Assembly: GCF_001625215.2 (NCBI RefSeq)
Contig: NC_030387.2
Span: 32,015,606 to 32,079,605 of the forward strand
Reading direction: 5' to 3'
Origin: Daucus carota subsp. sativus
Taxonomy: Eukaryota; Streptophyta; Magnoliopsida; Apiales; Apiaceae
Length of the DNA: 64,000 nt
In this document: piece by piece, positions 37,343 through 49,806 of the stretch
Numbering within the stretch: position 1 is the first letter of the stretch
Layout: the number at the start of each line of letters is the position of its first letter
Notes under the pieces: generated by a model
What the model was told of the DNA's origin: nothing
Seen by the model: the letters and a program-made list of their open reading frames with translations, nothing else
Databases searched by the model: none
Made by a program: the position numbers and the translations under genes

Positions 37343-39079
37343 AGGTCAGCAATAATAAAAAATAATAACAAAAAAAAGAAAAAAATAAAATAACAAAAAG
37401 GTTGCGAGCTCTATTGATTATGGTTTAATGTAAAAAAAAAGAATGTGGGTACATGGGGCGAGGCATCATCTGCCAAACAACAAACTACAAAACACAACTT
37501 CAAATTGCTGGTATGTAAGATAAAAAAAATAAATAATAAAAAATGCAAAAACAAATCAAAACTAAAAAAAAACATCCCTCAAAAACATAATAAAAAAAGA
37601 AAAGAGCCGGGCTGTGTTAAGTTACGTGGGGGGGTGTGACGTCCACAAATAACACCTCATCTCACCATAGTGCCACTATGTAAGAGCACAGTACTCACAC
37701 CACGTTAAGAAAGCGTGCATGACCCTGAAATGTAAAAAAGAAATACAACTAGACTTGGGGGGAACTAGCCCTCATCGCTAAGTAGAGTAGTGTAAGGGTT
37801 AAATAGGACACGAAAACGACCGAGCCGAACAACAAATAATAAAATCGAAAAACAAAAGATTAAACAAGTGTTCAATGGTCGCGAGTTTTGGCCAGTTTGA
37901 CGAGGTAATAATTTAGTTAAATATTTTGTCAATGTGATTAACATGAAAATGAAAAATTACATAATCCCATACAACGAACAAATAATATAAATACATATAT
38001 TTGATTGTATAATGGTTTGAGTGCCCCTAAATAATTTTCTATCACAAAAATAAGTGGTTAAGCATATAAAAAAATCAATGCGATAGCCAATGAAAATGAT
38101 CCTTGCGGAACTCGTTATTATAAATTATTAGGGTGATTCACTTTATATTATACAACTCCTGTGATGTAAGAAAACTGCGAAGGAGACATTTTAATGAAAA
38201 TGTAAAATTAAAACTAAAAGTGGACCTAGTTAAGTCAATTGAGGAAAATAATTGGAATAATTAATATCAAACGTAAGTAAACAATGAAAACGGGTGTCAC
38301 GAATTATTAGCGCGACGATGCTCAGTAGATACGGTAAAAATATACACGGAAATAAAGGTAAAATTACAAATAAATCAACATATTAAAACAAAGCACAAAG
38401 TTTCATAAATAGAAAGAAAAAAATAACACACCAATCACTAAAAAGACGCAAGGGAGAGTGTGTGTGATCGGACGTGGGTGCTGGAGGCTACCTTTTGGGG
38501 TGTGTGCACAGCGCGAGCGGGCGCGGCCGCGCGATGAGAGCCAGTGGTGGCGGCGTGGTGCGTGTGGTTGCCAAACACGGAGCAACAAATAAAGGGCGCT
38601 GAGAGTGTGGATCGGCGGGGAGAAGGACTTAAAATAGAAGGGGGGGGGTAAGGAAAGAAAAGAAGAGAGATAGGAGGAATGCAAACCCAAACTATAAAAA
38701 CTATCTCCTGGTTTCCTATAATTATTGTTGGAAATGTTTTTGTTGAGTATAACGTTAGAACCTTAACAATAGAAAATATGTTCATAGGTGGGTTGGGTGT
38801 GGTAAAAAGCAGTACGGTACAAAAGAAAATAACACACAAATACACAAAATACACACACACAACAAAATTACAGGAAACGATAAATGGTACAATATCTTAG
38901 AAAAATATTGTGGTAAGTTACGATGCAAAATATGTTCCATACGAAAGGTTTTGTAAAATAGTGAAATTAGGATCCATAAAATGGCAGCAATCTAAGATTT
39001 TTTATTAAGGTTATATGTGGGGTGATTTTATTTTTAATTTGTTGATTATGAAATGAAGTAAAATAATTTGATCAGAGTA

Positions 39080-39640
39080 TAATGTGGCTAAATCAACTTT
39101 TTGAAGTGGCGTTCACGAGGCTGGAAATGTTACTGAATGGCAGCAACAGAGGGAAGAGACTCTACAAAGCACATTGATGGTGTCCCCGATTTCGAAACAT
39201 GGTGGTAACCACATGAATCTGGGTTAAAATAAAACGTGGATCAGACTTTATGTGCAGGGGACAGACGCGAGGGGGGGGGGTTTAATGAGTGAATGTGTTA
39301 TTAGGGATGAAGAAGGTACGGTTTCTTTTAGCCAAAAGGTTACTGTCGGTGGAGCGAGAAAAATTTGTCCAAGCCGGAGAGAACAGAAGTTACGAGCCGC
39401 AAAAGCGTTAACTTGTGGACAAAAGAAGGGAAGGAGTAAAAGTGTCTGTCTTGAATGTGGATGCCAGCTCCTAGCTAGTTGAATGCTAGTAAATGGCGGT
39501 CGGGAAACACCTACTTTCAATGCAAAATGGCATCCAAAATTTGTAGGGATATTTTTCGGTAAAACCTTGATGAAGGGTTAGTTTTACTTGTGTTATCTTT
39601 AGAGGTCCTGCGAATACATGAGCGGCTCCCAAGTGAATTT
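39080..39640 (+). mobile_element. LINE fragment image in the error-rich block
   Basis: This matches the RNase H fragment at 19,632-20,213 in reverse complement (TGTTACTGAATGGCAGCAAC near 39,127, AATGGCGGTCGGGAAACACC near 39,493). The match breaks near 39,640 and resumes at about 40,379. Confidence 0.55.
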
Positions 39641-40378
39641 GTAGCAACGATTTTGCAGGCAGCAATAATTCTTGTTTTCCTATGGGCTATGTCAGGTATG
39701 TCTATAACTAAAACTAAAAAGTTCTGGGTTTCTATCTTTGTTCTAGATACTCATAATTTCTTGATACTCTAATAAGGTTCTAAAAAAACTAGAGGTTGTC
39801 TAGCTATTCTATCTGCTCTGTCAGGGGTGTCTGGTTTTTCCTATTCCTAAAATTTCTAATATCTGCTTTACTTAGGTTTTTCCTAAAATCTATAAATCTA
39901 CTCGTACTATACTAAACTAACTATACTGCTGGGTCCTGCGATAATACCTGCTTGTTACGTACTTTAGGCGTTACTTGCTTTCTTTTTCTGGTTGTTCTAA
40001 AGTCCAGGTGTGCTATACGGCTTACTCCTACTACTACTAACGCTTACTGCTTTCTAATACTAACTGCCTATACTGTGTCTAATACTGTAAACTAACTGCT
40101 TTACTGGCGTTACTAACCGATATGCGACGAGGAGTACTGCCAACTTTTGTGGGGGCAGGTGTTCGTGGGGTGTGCTTACTTATACGAGCTGCTGGATGGG
40201 TACGAAAGGTAAAAATACTGCTATGTGGCGGGGAAAGGATGGAGATTCGGGACATAAATACGATAACGGAAGGACTGAACAATATAACCTATACGGAAAC
40301 ACGTATACGGGTCGGTGAGAAGCGTAGAAAGGAAAGTACTACATACGAGGCTAAGTACAATACGATACTGAGCCAGAT
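39641..40378. other. Low-complexity C/T/A insert inside the LINE image
   Basis: About 0.7 kb of CTAACT/TACTGC-like sequence where other copies have about 90 bases of LINE sequence. It matches nothing else in the window and has no coding signal. It resembles base-calling noise of the same kind as the G block, in a different base mix. Confidence 0.55.
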
Positions 40379-40839
40379 GTCAATCAGTTTTACGATTGAG
40401 ATTGTGAGAAGTATTAATGCAATGCGTTTTATTAAAAAAAAACAACAAACTTCTCCAAAACAATATTTCCACAAATCTATATGGTATTTATCCGTCTATG
40501 GCCAATAAATAGTGGGTGGGGGACCGGGAATACCCACCAGACCCCAACCTAAGTTTTGGTACGTAAAGCAATGTGAAAATGTGGGGGTGAAATATTTTGA
40601 ATGTTTTAAGGGAAATTTTCCCAAACATGCTTTATCAAGTAACTAGTATTTTCCAAAATCCAAACTGTATACATGTAAACAAAATTACAATAATTAGAAT
40701 AAAAGTGATTGCTGGTGAAAAAGTAAATTTAAAGTTTAAAATAAAAAGAAACCTATTATGTCACAATAAATAAAAGGGGTGGAAACAACAAACCAACAAT
40801 TCTCCACAGACAAACAAAAATTTGAAATACTCCTTAGGC

Positions 40840-43800
40840 CTTTATATCTTAATGAAGCCTTCTCCTTTTTTGATATCTTGTGCATCCTCGAAACTTGAGA
40901 TCCTTTCAAAGCGCTTTGTCGCAGAGCTTGCCTCCTAAGTATTATAAAAATCAAAAAATTGAGTTTTATTATATGTGTGGTAAATAGCAGAGCAAAAAGA
41001 GTGGGAAGTTGGTCAAAGAAAAAAGTAGAACAGAAATGTATAAAAGCCCGCCAAGTCCAACAAGTAACCTGCTAGGAGAGTTTCGTGCGGATGTATCAGG
41101 CGAGGAAGAGGAATGAAGGTTGCCATGAACTCCTTTTGCAATCAGTGTGGTAACAAGATGGGAGAACCTAGAAGGAACATTAAAAGCACATCACGCAACA
41201 CGAAACTTCTATGAAATTGAAAGCAACAAAGGAAAATGCCGTGTTAAGGGAAATTCTTTAGTACCCTTAAAATCAACTTAGAGTATAAAGAGCCTTACCA
41301 CACTGGGGGTGCTTGAGGTGGGAATATAGAAGCTAGTCAACATTGCAACAGGGCAGTAAAATAAAAGAGTTTTGCAGTTATGCACCTCAGATTTTCTTTT
41401 TCTGAAAATGCGGGAAAGCTGTGGGCTAGATCGTGTATAAAAAATACTAGCTAGGTTCATAAAGCGAGACTCTCCTCTCGTCAAGACAAATGTGTTGGAA
41501 ATAGTAAAAAAAAAAAAGTGAGGTGTGGGTGTGTGGTGCATATCACACAATACACAACAATATAATACAGGCGTTGGGGGTCGGGGTGGTAGGGGGGGCA
41601 ATAAAAGACATACAGATCCTGGGATTGTAGGATTTCCCGCAAAGGTACACCTGCAAGAAGAATTTGAAGAATAGGCAAATTAGACACTTGGGTTGAACGG
41701 AGTAATTTTGTTAACGAAACACAATAACAAGTAACTTTAGGAGTCACAATATTCGACTTACCAATCAGCATCTTTTGACCATCAATCCATTTTTTTTTTC
41801 TATAAACATCAATACTCAAATCGACGGTAGTATCAGAATCAGAACGCCGACCGTCAAGCGCATATAAATTCATGGAAAGTTGGGGGACGGGACCGTTCCC
41901 GGAGACAATCTAGACTTTTGAGTAACAAAAAGTGGTTAATAGAAACAATATCCTGTTTTCCCGTGACAGTCTTTCTTCCAAGGTTCACCGGGACTGTCTG
42001 TCTTCCAAAGGCCAGAATTCTATGGGGCTGTAGTAACAGCGTACTGTCCACCTTTTTTTTTAGCCTGGATTGCCTACAAGCTGAGCAACATAATGGTGGA
42101 TCATCCGGAATTAGGGGCCCATCATAAGCAACACAATCCCAACATAGGTGCTAACAACAAGACACGAAATCAAAACGACGAGTAGAGAAGCGAACATAAG
42201 TGTGTGAGTTGACAAAAATAAACAATACCATAGTCAAGCTAAACGAACTCATACAAAAAAAAGAAAGTGTGATTGTCTCCCCCGAAACACTATGTGTGGT
42301 AACTCACTAAGGGTCAAATGTTTTTTTAAAATTGTAAGTGGCGATTTTTGGAATGAACTTATATGTAATGTATCCAATTAAGATTGTTTTTTTGAGAAAA
42401 TGCGTGAAAGTTTAAAAAGGGGATAGTTCACATCATGTTTAATCAAAATATTGTAAATTGGTGTAAGTGATTTTAGTCATGTAAATACGGGAGATGGAGG
42501 GAGGAATGGAAAGAAGCAAAAGATGAAATAGAGAGAACAGTATCTGTCTAAATCTCAAGAGAATATGTTGAGAATAAAATTAATAGGAGAAATATTCAAA
42601 GGTGGACAGCGCGCTGAGGCAGACAGGCCAAAGTAAAAACGCGCGAGTGAGCATCAAGGGTTGAGCCTCAAAGTCAATCTCCTTGGGGAACACTGCAGTG
42701 TTGAAATAAGGAAATCTTGAAATGAGTGGTTATTGAAGGATGGTGGGCGTTATAGAGATTTGTATTCAGTTTAGTTTCTCTGTTACTACCTCCTAATGAC
42801 TTTTGCTAATAAGAAAGGGGCTCATAATAAATATAACATAATTATTAGTTTTTTTTTTAAAGAGAGTATAACATATTACACAGTTTGAATAGGTTTAGAG
42901 AGATTTGTGTATTTATTTGGAGGGAGAAATGTAGAGAGCGTCACTAAGAGATTGAGAGTGGAGGTCAAATTCCAAGGTTAATTGTTTTTTGAAAATTGGG
43001 TAGAGATATTTTTAAGTTATAATTTCTAAACTCCAATTTAGGAGAATATTGATGTATTTGTGAGTGAGATTTCAATTGTTTTTAGAGATGGGATGATGAT
43101 TAAATCCGGAATGATCTAGGTAAGACCATATTTTTGTGAATGGTGAAAGGGCTAGTAACTAGAACAGAGCACAAGTTAAAAGCTAGTAAACCTTACATTA
43201 GACAAGTTAACAAGAAAAAATTGGGTTTTTTTAACCAACAATCCATCCTCAAATGAACCATCATTATAATGAAACCGTTATAGTGGTAGAGCTGAATGAA
43301 AAAATATAAAAAATAGATGAGAATAACAAATGAGGAGAAACAAAAGTGGATGGAAAATAAAAAACAATGAACTCATCCATTAAGTAAAGTTTGGAGGGGC
43401 GTGGGGCCACTCTTCAATTCATCCTATACAGACTTTAGTAAAACTCCTGTAAAGTTTAATTTTTTTTATAATTCTTTTGTAAAGGTGAGTGTGAATTAAT
43501 TCTTCCGAAAAAAATAATGGAGGTAGGGAAGGGGGAATTTTTTATTAGTTATAGAAAGCATATAACGTAAGATCCCTTGTAGAAGAGGGTGAGTTAGTAT
43601 AGACGGAGGGACAGGGCGTACCACACCAATGTATCGAACTGAGAGGAGGAACGGTGAGGAGTATTAAACAAATGAAAAATCCTCCAGGCATCGTGTTTAA
43701 AATTTAAGGTACTCCCCTAGCCCTCCCTGAGTTGTATAGCATTTAAAAGTAGTAATCATAACAGTGAGCAACGACAAATAAATAAAAATCCAGAATGAAA

Positions 43801-44075
43801 AGCTAACATAAATACTGAGAAAGATTTAAAGATTACACATATAAGATGAAGGAACCTATGTATGATTTTGCGTAGCGGTCGATAAAATGTAAGGCAAAGG
43901 GGAGTTATGTGAGGTAGTCACCAACCGCATGGTGATGGGAAGAAAGATTCTATAAAGTCTATACACCGTGAGGAAGGAGTAGCAACCGTCAGCAACCAAA
44001 TATTGATTACGATCATTAAAATAGTCTGGGTGATACGCCGCTACAAATAACATGTGTTAAAAATATCAAAAGTAA
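40840..44075 (-). pseudogene. BAH-PHD gene image in the error-rich block
   Basis: All five exons can be followed in reverse complement (last exon near 40,860-40,930, BAH exon near 41,760-42,130), with many small errors and a scrambled first exon (43,860-44,060). It carries the private variants of the gene at 16,577-19,249 and is best read as an image of it. Confidence 0.55.
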
Positions 44076-44103
44076 TCTTTAGCCAAATCTGTTGGCAAGT
44101 TAG

Positions 44104-45140
44104 AAAACAAATTTTTTAAGTGAATTGTAAGTAAAAAATAATTTGATCAGAGTATAAATTTTCTAAATCACCTTATGGATTGCGTTGACGAGCGTGCTGT
44201 ATGTTTACGGAATGGCAGCGAGCAAGGAAAGATAACTCTGTATATAACACACAACAGCACATTGTGGTTCGATTTCGAACGTGCTGTAAACCACCTGAAG
44301 TCTGGGTTAAAATAAACGTAGATGCAGCTTTTGTGCAGGGGACAGACCAGGTATGAGTTGGATGTAATTAGGGATGAAGAAGGTAACTTTCTTTTAGCCA
44401 AAAGTATTGTCGTGCGAGCGTGATTTCAGCCGAGAGAAGCAGAAGTTATGAGCCTCAAAAGCTTTAACTTGGACGAAAGAATGGAGGAGTAGAAAGTGTC
44501 TGTTTGAATGTGATGCCAGCTCCTAGCTAGTCGATGCAGTAAATGGCGGTCGGGAAACACCTACTTTCATGCAACGATCGAAAATTGTAGGGATATGCTT
44601 AAACACTTTGATGAAGGGTTATTTACTTTTTATCTTTAGGTCTGCGAATACGTAACTTATGAATTAGCACGAGTCGCATATTCTATGTCAGGCTCTATAC
44701 TGCTCCAGATTTCATCATTTTTATGATTGATTCTGAGAAGTATAATGCAAGTGCGTTTATAAAAAAACAAACAAACTTCTCCAAAACAATATTTCACAAA
44801 TCTATATGGTATTTCGTCTATGACCAATATATATGTAACCATACCCACCAAACCCCAACCTAATTTGGTACGTAAAAGCAATGTGAGATTGGGTGATATT
44901 GAATTTAATTTTCAAACATGCATTTAATCAAGTAACTATATTTGTCAAAATCCAAACTGTATGCATGTAAAACAAATTACAAATAATTAGAATAATATGA
45001 TTGTTAGATTAAAAAATAAAATTTAAATTTTAAAATAATAGAAGAAACCTATTATGTCACAATAAATAAAAGGGGCGGAACAACAAACCAACAATTCTCC
45101 ACAAGACAAACAAAAATTTGAAATACTCCTTAATCTTTAA
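44104..45140 (+). mobile_element. LINE 3' fragment and BAH-PHD 3' flank
   Basis: Clean sequence resumes at about 44,104, directly after BAH-PHD leader sequence, an order seen nowhere else. The RNase H fragment spans about 44,164-44,761 (ATGCAGCTTTTGTGCAGGGG near 44,320), decayed as in the other copies and without the 22-base A run. The rest is the usual flank between LINE and BAH-PHD. Confidence 0.65.
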
Positions 45141-47806
45141 TTATCCAAGGGCCTTCTCCTTTTTGATATCTTTGTGCATCCTCGGGAACTTGAGATACCT
45201 TTCAAAGCGCTTGTCCGCAGCTGCTGTCCTAAGTATTATAAAATATCAAAAATTGAGTTTATTATATGTATTGTAAATAATCATATCAAAAAAGAGTGGG
45301 AAATGTCAAATAAAAAGATAGAACAAGATGTATAAAAGCGCTAAGTCCAACAAGTCTAACCTGGCTAGGAGAGTTCTTGCAGTTATCACAAAAAATAATG
45401 CATGAACTCTTTGCATCAGTGTTGGTACAAGATGGATGGAACCTACAAGGAACATTAAAAGCACAATCAACGCAACACGAAAACTTCCATGAAAATTGAA
45501 ATCACAAGGAATGCACGTTTAAGGAGATAATTCTTAGTGAGTTAATCAACTTATAGTATAAAAAAGCCTTACCACACTTCTTATGAAAATATAGAATCTA
45601 TTCAACATTCAACAACAGTAAATAAAAGAGTTGCATGCATGCACCTCAAGATTTCTTTTTCTGAAATGCTGGAAATGAAAATAAAGCACATACATTGATA
45701 CATAAAAGAGCAATTTTTTTATTATAATGGATACCGTACCTTGATTTGCATATCTGACAATAGACATACAGATCCGGATTGTAAGGATTCCTGCAAATGC
45801 ACAACCTGCAATTAAGATTTAAGAATAGTCAAATTAGACACTTTGAAAGGAGTAATTTTGTAACTAAACACAAACAACAAGTAACTATAGGAGTCACATA
45901 TCACTTACCAATCAGCATCTTTGACATCAATCAATTTTTTCTTATAAATATCATACTCAAATCGACTGTAGTAATCGGAATCAGAACGCCGACTTCAAGC
46001 TCCATATATTCATGAAAAGTGTGCACGGTACACTTTCCTAGGATACAATCTAGACTTTGAGGATCAAAATGGTTAGATAGAAACAATTTTTTTTCCCGTG
46101 ACAGTCTTTCTTCCAAAGGTCACCGTGACAGTCTTTCTTCCAAAGATCAGTGTCTTGGGGTCTGTAGTACCATCTTACTGTCACCTTTTTAGCCTTGGAT
46201 TCTACAATCTGAGCAACATATGGTGGATCATCCGGATTAGGGGCCATCATAAGCACACAATCTCCATCTACAGAACATCAAAAGTATAGACAATGTGAGA
46301 AATAAACAATACCATATTCAACAACTCATACAAAAAAGAAAGTGTGATTGTCATCCCCTAAACATCTATGTGTGGTAACTCACTAAGGGGTCATGTGTTT
46401 TTTTTGTAATGCTTTTTGATGAACTTATATTAATGTAGTCCAGTAAGATTGTTTTAAAGAAAATCTAAAGTTTAAAAAGTGTATAGTTCATATCATGTTT
46501 AATCAAAATATTGTAAATTGTAATGATTTATTCATGTACCATACGGTGAGACGAGGGAGGTGGAAAGAACAAATATGAAATAGGAGAACATATCTGTCTA
46601 AATAGCAAAAAGATATGTTGAGAAGAAAATTTGTAAATAGACATCCGCTGACAGACAAGCATACAAGTGAGCATCAAGGGTTGAGCCTCAAAGTCAATAT
46701 GCTTGAGGGAACACTTCATGAGAAATAAGGACCTTGAGAATGAGTGTTATTGAAGGATGGTGGGCGTTATATAGAGTTTTATTCTATTTTAGTTCTCTTT
46801 ACTACCTCCTAATGACTTTCTATAAAAAGATCATAATAAAATATAACATAATTATTAAGTTTTTTAAGAGATATAACATATTTATTAGGCTTTTTGAGAG
46901 ATATTGTGTATTTTTGAGGGAGAAATGTAGATAGCTTCCACTAAGAGATTGAGCAGGGATTCAAAGGGTTTGTTTGGAAATTGTAGAGATATTTTTAAGT
47001 TATAATTTCTAAACTCTAAGTTGTAGAGATATTTATTATTTGTGTGATTTCATTGTTTTAGAGATGGGATGATGATAATCCAATTATCTAGGTAAGACCA
47101 TATTTGGTGACTAGTACTAGAACAGACACAATATAAAAGCTAGTAAACTTACATTAGACAAAGTTAACGAAAAATTGAGTTTAACCACAATCAATCCCTC
47201 AAATGACCATCAATTATATGATTGTTATATGGTAGAGCTTATGAAATAAATAGATGATAATACCAATGAGGGAGAAACAAAATTGATGGAAAATAAACAA
47301 TGAACTACATCCATTAAGTAAATGTTACTCCCTCTGTCACATTCAATTCTATACATACTTTAGTACTCCTGTAAAGTTTATTTTTTATAATTTCTTTTTA
47401 AGATTTACTTCTTCCGGATAAAAAATTAAATATTAAATTTTTATTAGTTATAGAGCTATACGTTATAGTCTTGTAGAAGCATTAAAGTACGTGCCGCGTA
47501 CAACAATGTATACAACTCAGAGGGACGGTGAGAGTATTAAACAAATGATGCCTCCCAGGCATCGTTTATTTAATACTCCATCGCCTCCGGAGTTGTATAC
47601 ATTTATTATATCATAACATGAGCAACACAAATAATAAAATCGTAATTAAAACTACATAAATACATAGAGTTATTACCATTATAATGAGGACTATTATGTT
47701 TGCGTAGCTTCGATTGTGCAAGGGAGTTGATGGAATCATGTGACGAGATTCTTTTCTTACCCTTGGGATCCCTCACACCTTGTACATCTTTTCTTGTGCG
47801 GCTCAT
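45141..47806 (-). pseudogene. BAH-PHD gene copy with small indels
   Basis: Five-exon copy of the gene at 16,577-19,249. Exons, in gene order: 47,677-47,806, 45,909-46,267, 45,740-45,805, 45,361-45,442 and 45,141-45,228. All splice sites are kept. Exon 2 is two bases short (one base lost in the A run after the CHGKK codons and one near GAAGTCGGCG), and exon 5 has one extra base (GACAGCAGCTGC). The frame fails within the BAH domain. The Trp-to-Arg change in the PHD finger and the 27-bp duplication are present. Because the lesions are single-base indels, partly in homopolymers, this could be an intact gene with consensus errors. Confidence 0.75.
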
Positions 47807-48739
47807 AGCTGTAAAATATCAAAAGTAAATTTTAGCCAGATCTGTTGCAATTAGAAATCAAAGACGAAAACTCTGTATAAATTCGAAAACTAAATTGGAA
47901 TCAATTGCAAGAAACATACGAGTACTTACTAATTATTAGTTCAAACTAATTACCCGATTATACATGAACACACACCACTTTACCTTTAGATATTTACGAC
48001 GGAGAAAACAGAATTTTGGGAGAAAGATGATATATTTGGGAGGTGGGGGATGTCTAATCCAATATTTCTAGTAGTGGCTTTACCTTAAGTACGCCGGAGT
48101 GAGACTACTGGATCGTGAGAGAAACATGAAATATTAGGGACGGGGTAGATTTTTCAATTGTTGAAAAGACTAAAAATGTATAGTCTTGTACTCATGAGGC
48201 GATAATATCTATGGGGCGATAAGATCTATGAGGCGATAAGATCTAGGAATATTTGTCGGTGTGCATCTATAGGAGATAAAGGTTCCCGATGGTCATGGAA
48301 ATGTATGTGTGCGTCTACACGAGATGTAGATGCATCTGTGTTTGTGGGAGCAATATGAAGTGTCCAAGAATCTGTAAAAGAAAATTTTATTCATCTTTTC
48401 ATTCACTTTTAACTCATGTGGTTAGTTTGAATTGACAAAAGTACACAAATTGAGCAAAATTTAATTAAATAGAATTATAAATGTAGAATATTTATTTAGT
48501 TATAATATTACAAAGGCATGAACTCTCAAAATGCACATATACAAAATGCACTTTTTCTTTAATTTATAACTACATGCAAACTCCAATCTCTTTGTTACAC
48601 TATATGGCTCTGTTTGGAAGTCAGAGATTTTGGGCAAAATTAGAGGTTTGAGGTGTTTTAGAGGTTTGACAACTAGAACCGCTAATATTAGTGCTTGGTA
48701 GTTATAAGCAGATTGTAATAAAGGTTTTTTTTACAAAAA

Positions 48740-49330
48740 TCGGTCCTATGCGGTCAACATCCCGCCTAGGCTGCCCAAATCCCGCCTAGGAGGTCCAGGC
48801 GGTCAAAAACAAAAAAAAAACATTTTTAATAAATTAAATCTAAAATTATGATTATATTATAAGAAAATATTATTCACTTGTGCTTAACTTAATATCCTAT
48901 AAGTGACTAATTTTATTTAATATTTATTACATTATTTCGATTGGTATATATTTATTTAATCAATGATTTGTATTATATATATCAAGTATTTATTTAATAT
49001 ATGATATTATATTGTTTACTAGTTTGACTCCACTAGTAGTGAAAAGTAGATAAAATTATTAAATTACATATAATTATAATAATTTAAAAAGAGTAGTGCT
49101 AGGTGCACATAATTGTGTAAATGCAAGGGGGCCATCCAATTAAAATCTGCCACATGTCATTATGTACATGTCTTTGTACACAATTTTGTGTACCAAGCAT
49201 TTTCCATTTAAAAATAATATATGTCCGATTAATGCTCCGATTAATCTTTCCGATTAATCCCCGATTTACCGATTAATCGCTAGAAGGTACCCCGACCGCC
49301 CTGGGACGCCTAGCGATTTCTAGAACCCTG
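48740..49330. repeat. Dispersed repeat with CCCGCCTAGG and CGATTAATC motifs
   Basis: The left part has CCCGCCTAGG twice and AGGCGGTC; the right part has repeated CCGATTAATC followed by GGGACGCCTAGCGATTTCTA. About 400 bases of AT-rich sequence lie between. Such GCCTAGGCGG/CGATTAATC sequences are dispersed in many eudicot genomes, but I cannot name the family. The second copy is at about 62,360-62,822. Confidence 0.5.
49091..49205. mobile_element. Mutator-like MITE, 115 bp, 9-bp target duplication
   Basis: Flanked by ATTTAAAAA at 49,082-49,090 and 49,206-49,214. The ends are imperfect inverted repeats: GAGTAGTGCTAGGTGCACAT at the left and GGAAAATGCTTGGTACACAA read inward from the right. The sister unit has a clean empty site (one ATTTAAAAA at 62,697-62,705). 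A 9-bp duplication points to the Mutator superfamily. Confidence 0.8.
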
Positions 49331-49472
49331 AATACAATAATGAGTTACACTATACTGGATGCTTTAAATGGTGATAGAGATGATTGGCTGATAAGAGTAA
49401 GAGTTTGTCGGATGCACAAATTTATTTTATTCTAAAAATTTTAAGTTTAAATCATTAATATAATTTTTATAG

Positions 49473-49501
49473 GCCGCCGCAACGCGCGGCTTCTCAACTA
49501 G
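49473..49501 (+). mobile_element. Helitron-like 3' terminus
   Basis: A GC-rich hairpin (GCCGC...GCGGC, 49,473-49,490) in AT-rich surroundings lies seven bases before CTAG (49,498-49,501), which is followed by T. That is the 3' layout of plant Helitrons. The sister copy at 62,962-62,987 keeps the stem with a different loop. I could not locate the 5' TC end. Confidence 0.55.
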
Positions 49502-49806
49502 TTACCTCTAAATATGAGTAAAAAGAGTAATAATATTATTTATAGAGTTTTATTATTGAATGTTACCACAATAAAGTAAGATTATGACTTCTAATATTTA
49601 TGATAATATATTTAGATTTTATCAAATTTATGTGCTATTTATTTTTATTATAAAGTTATTTTCTTTGTTTTAATTAAATATAAATAGTAGATAAACTTGT
49701 TAAAATTTAAATATATTATTATAAATATTAGAATTCATAACTTTTTACTTGGTTATGTCACATTCAAGAATAATATTTAGAACTTTGTAAAAAAATATTT
49801 TTACTC

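Larger units (their letters stand above)
47807..49806. other. BAH-PHD leader and unit-end spacer
   Basis: The BAH-PHD 5'-UTR intron and leader (to about 48,300), then AT-rich spacer with the CCTAGGCGG repeat and a Helitron-like end listed separately. It is homologous to 61,435-63,290. No gene is seen. Confidence 0.5.

Noticed and set aside
36380-38860. Several 90-148 aa Phe/Ser/Leu-rich frames
   Set aside because: They lie in the error-rich block and come from A and T runs; none matches the corresponding clean copy.
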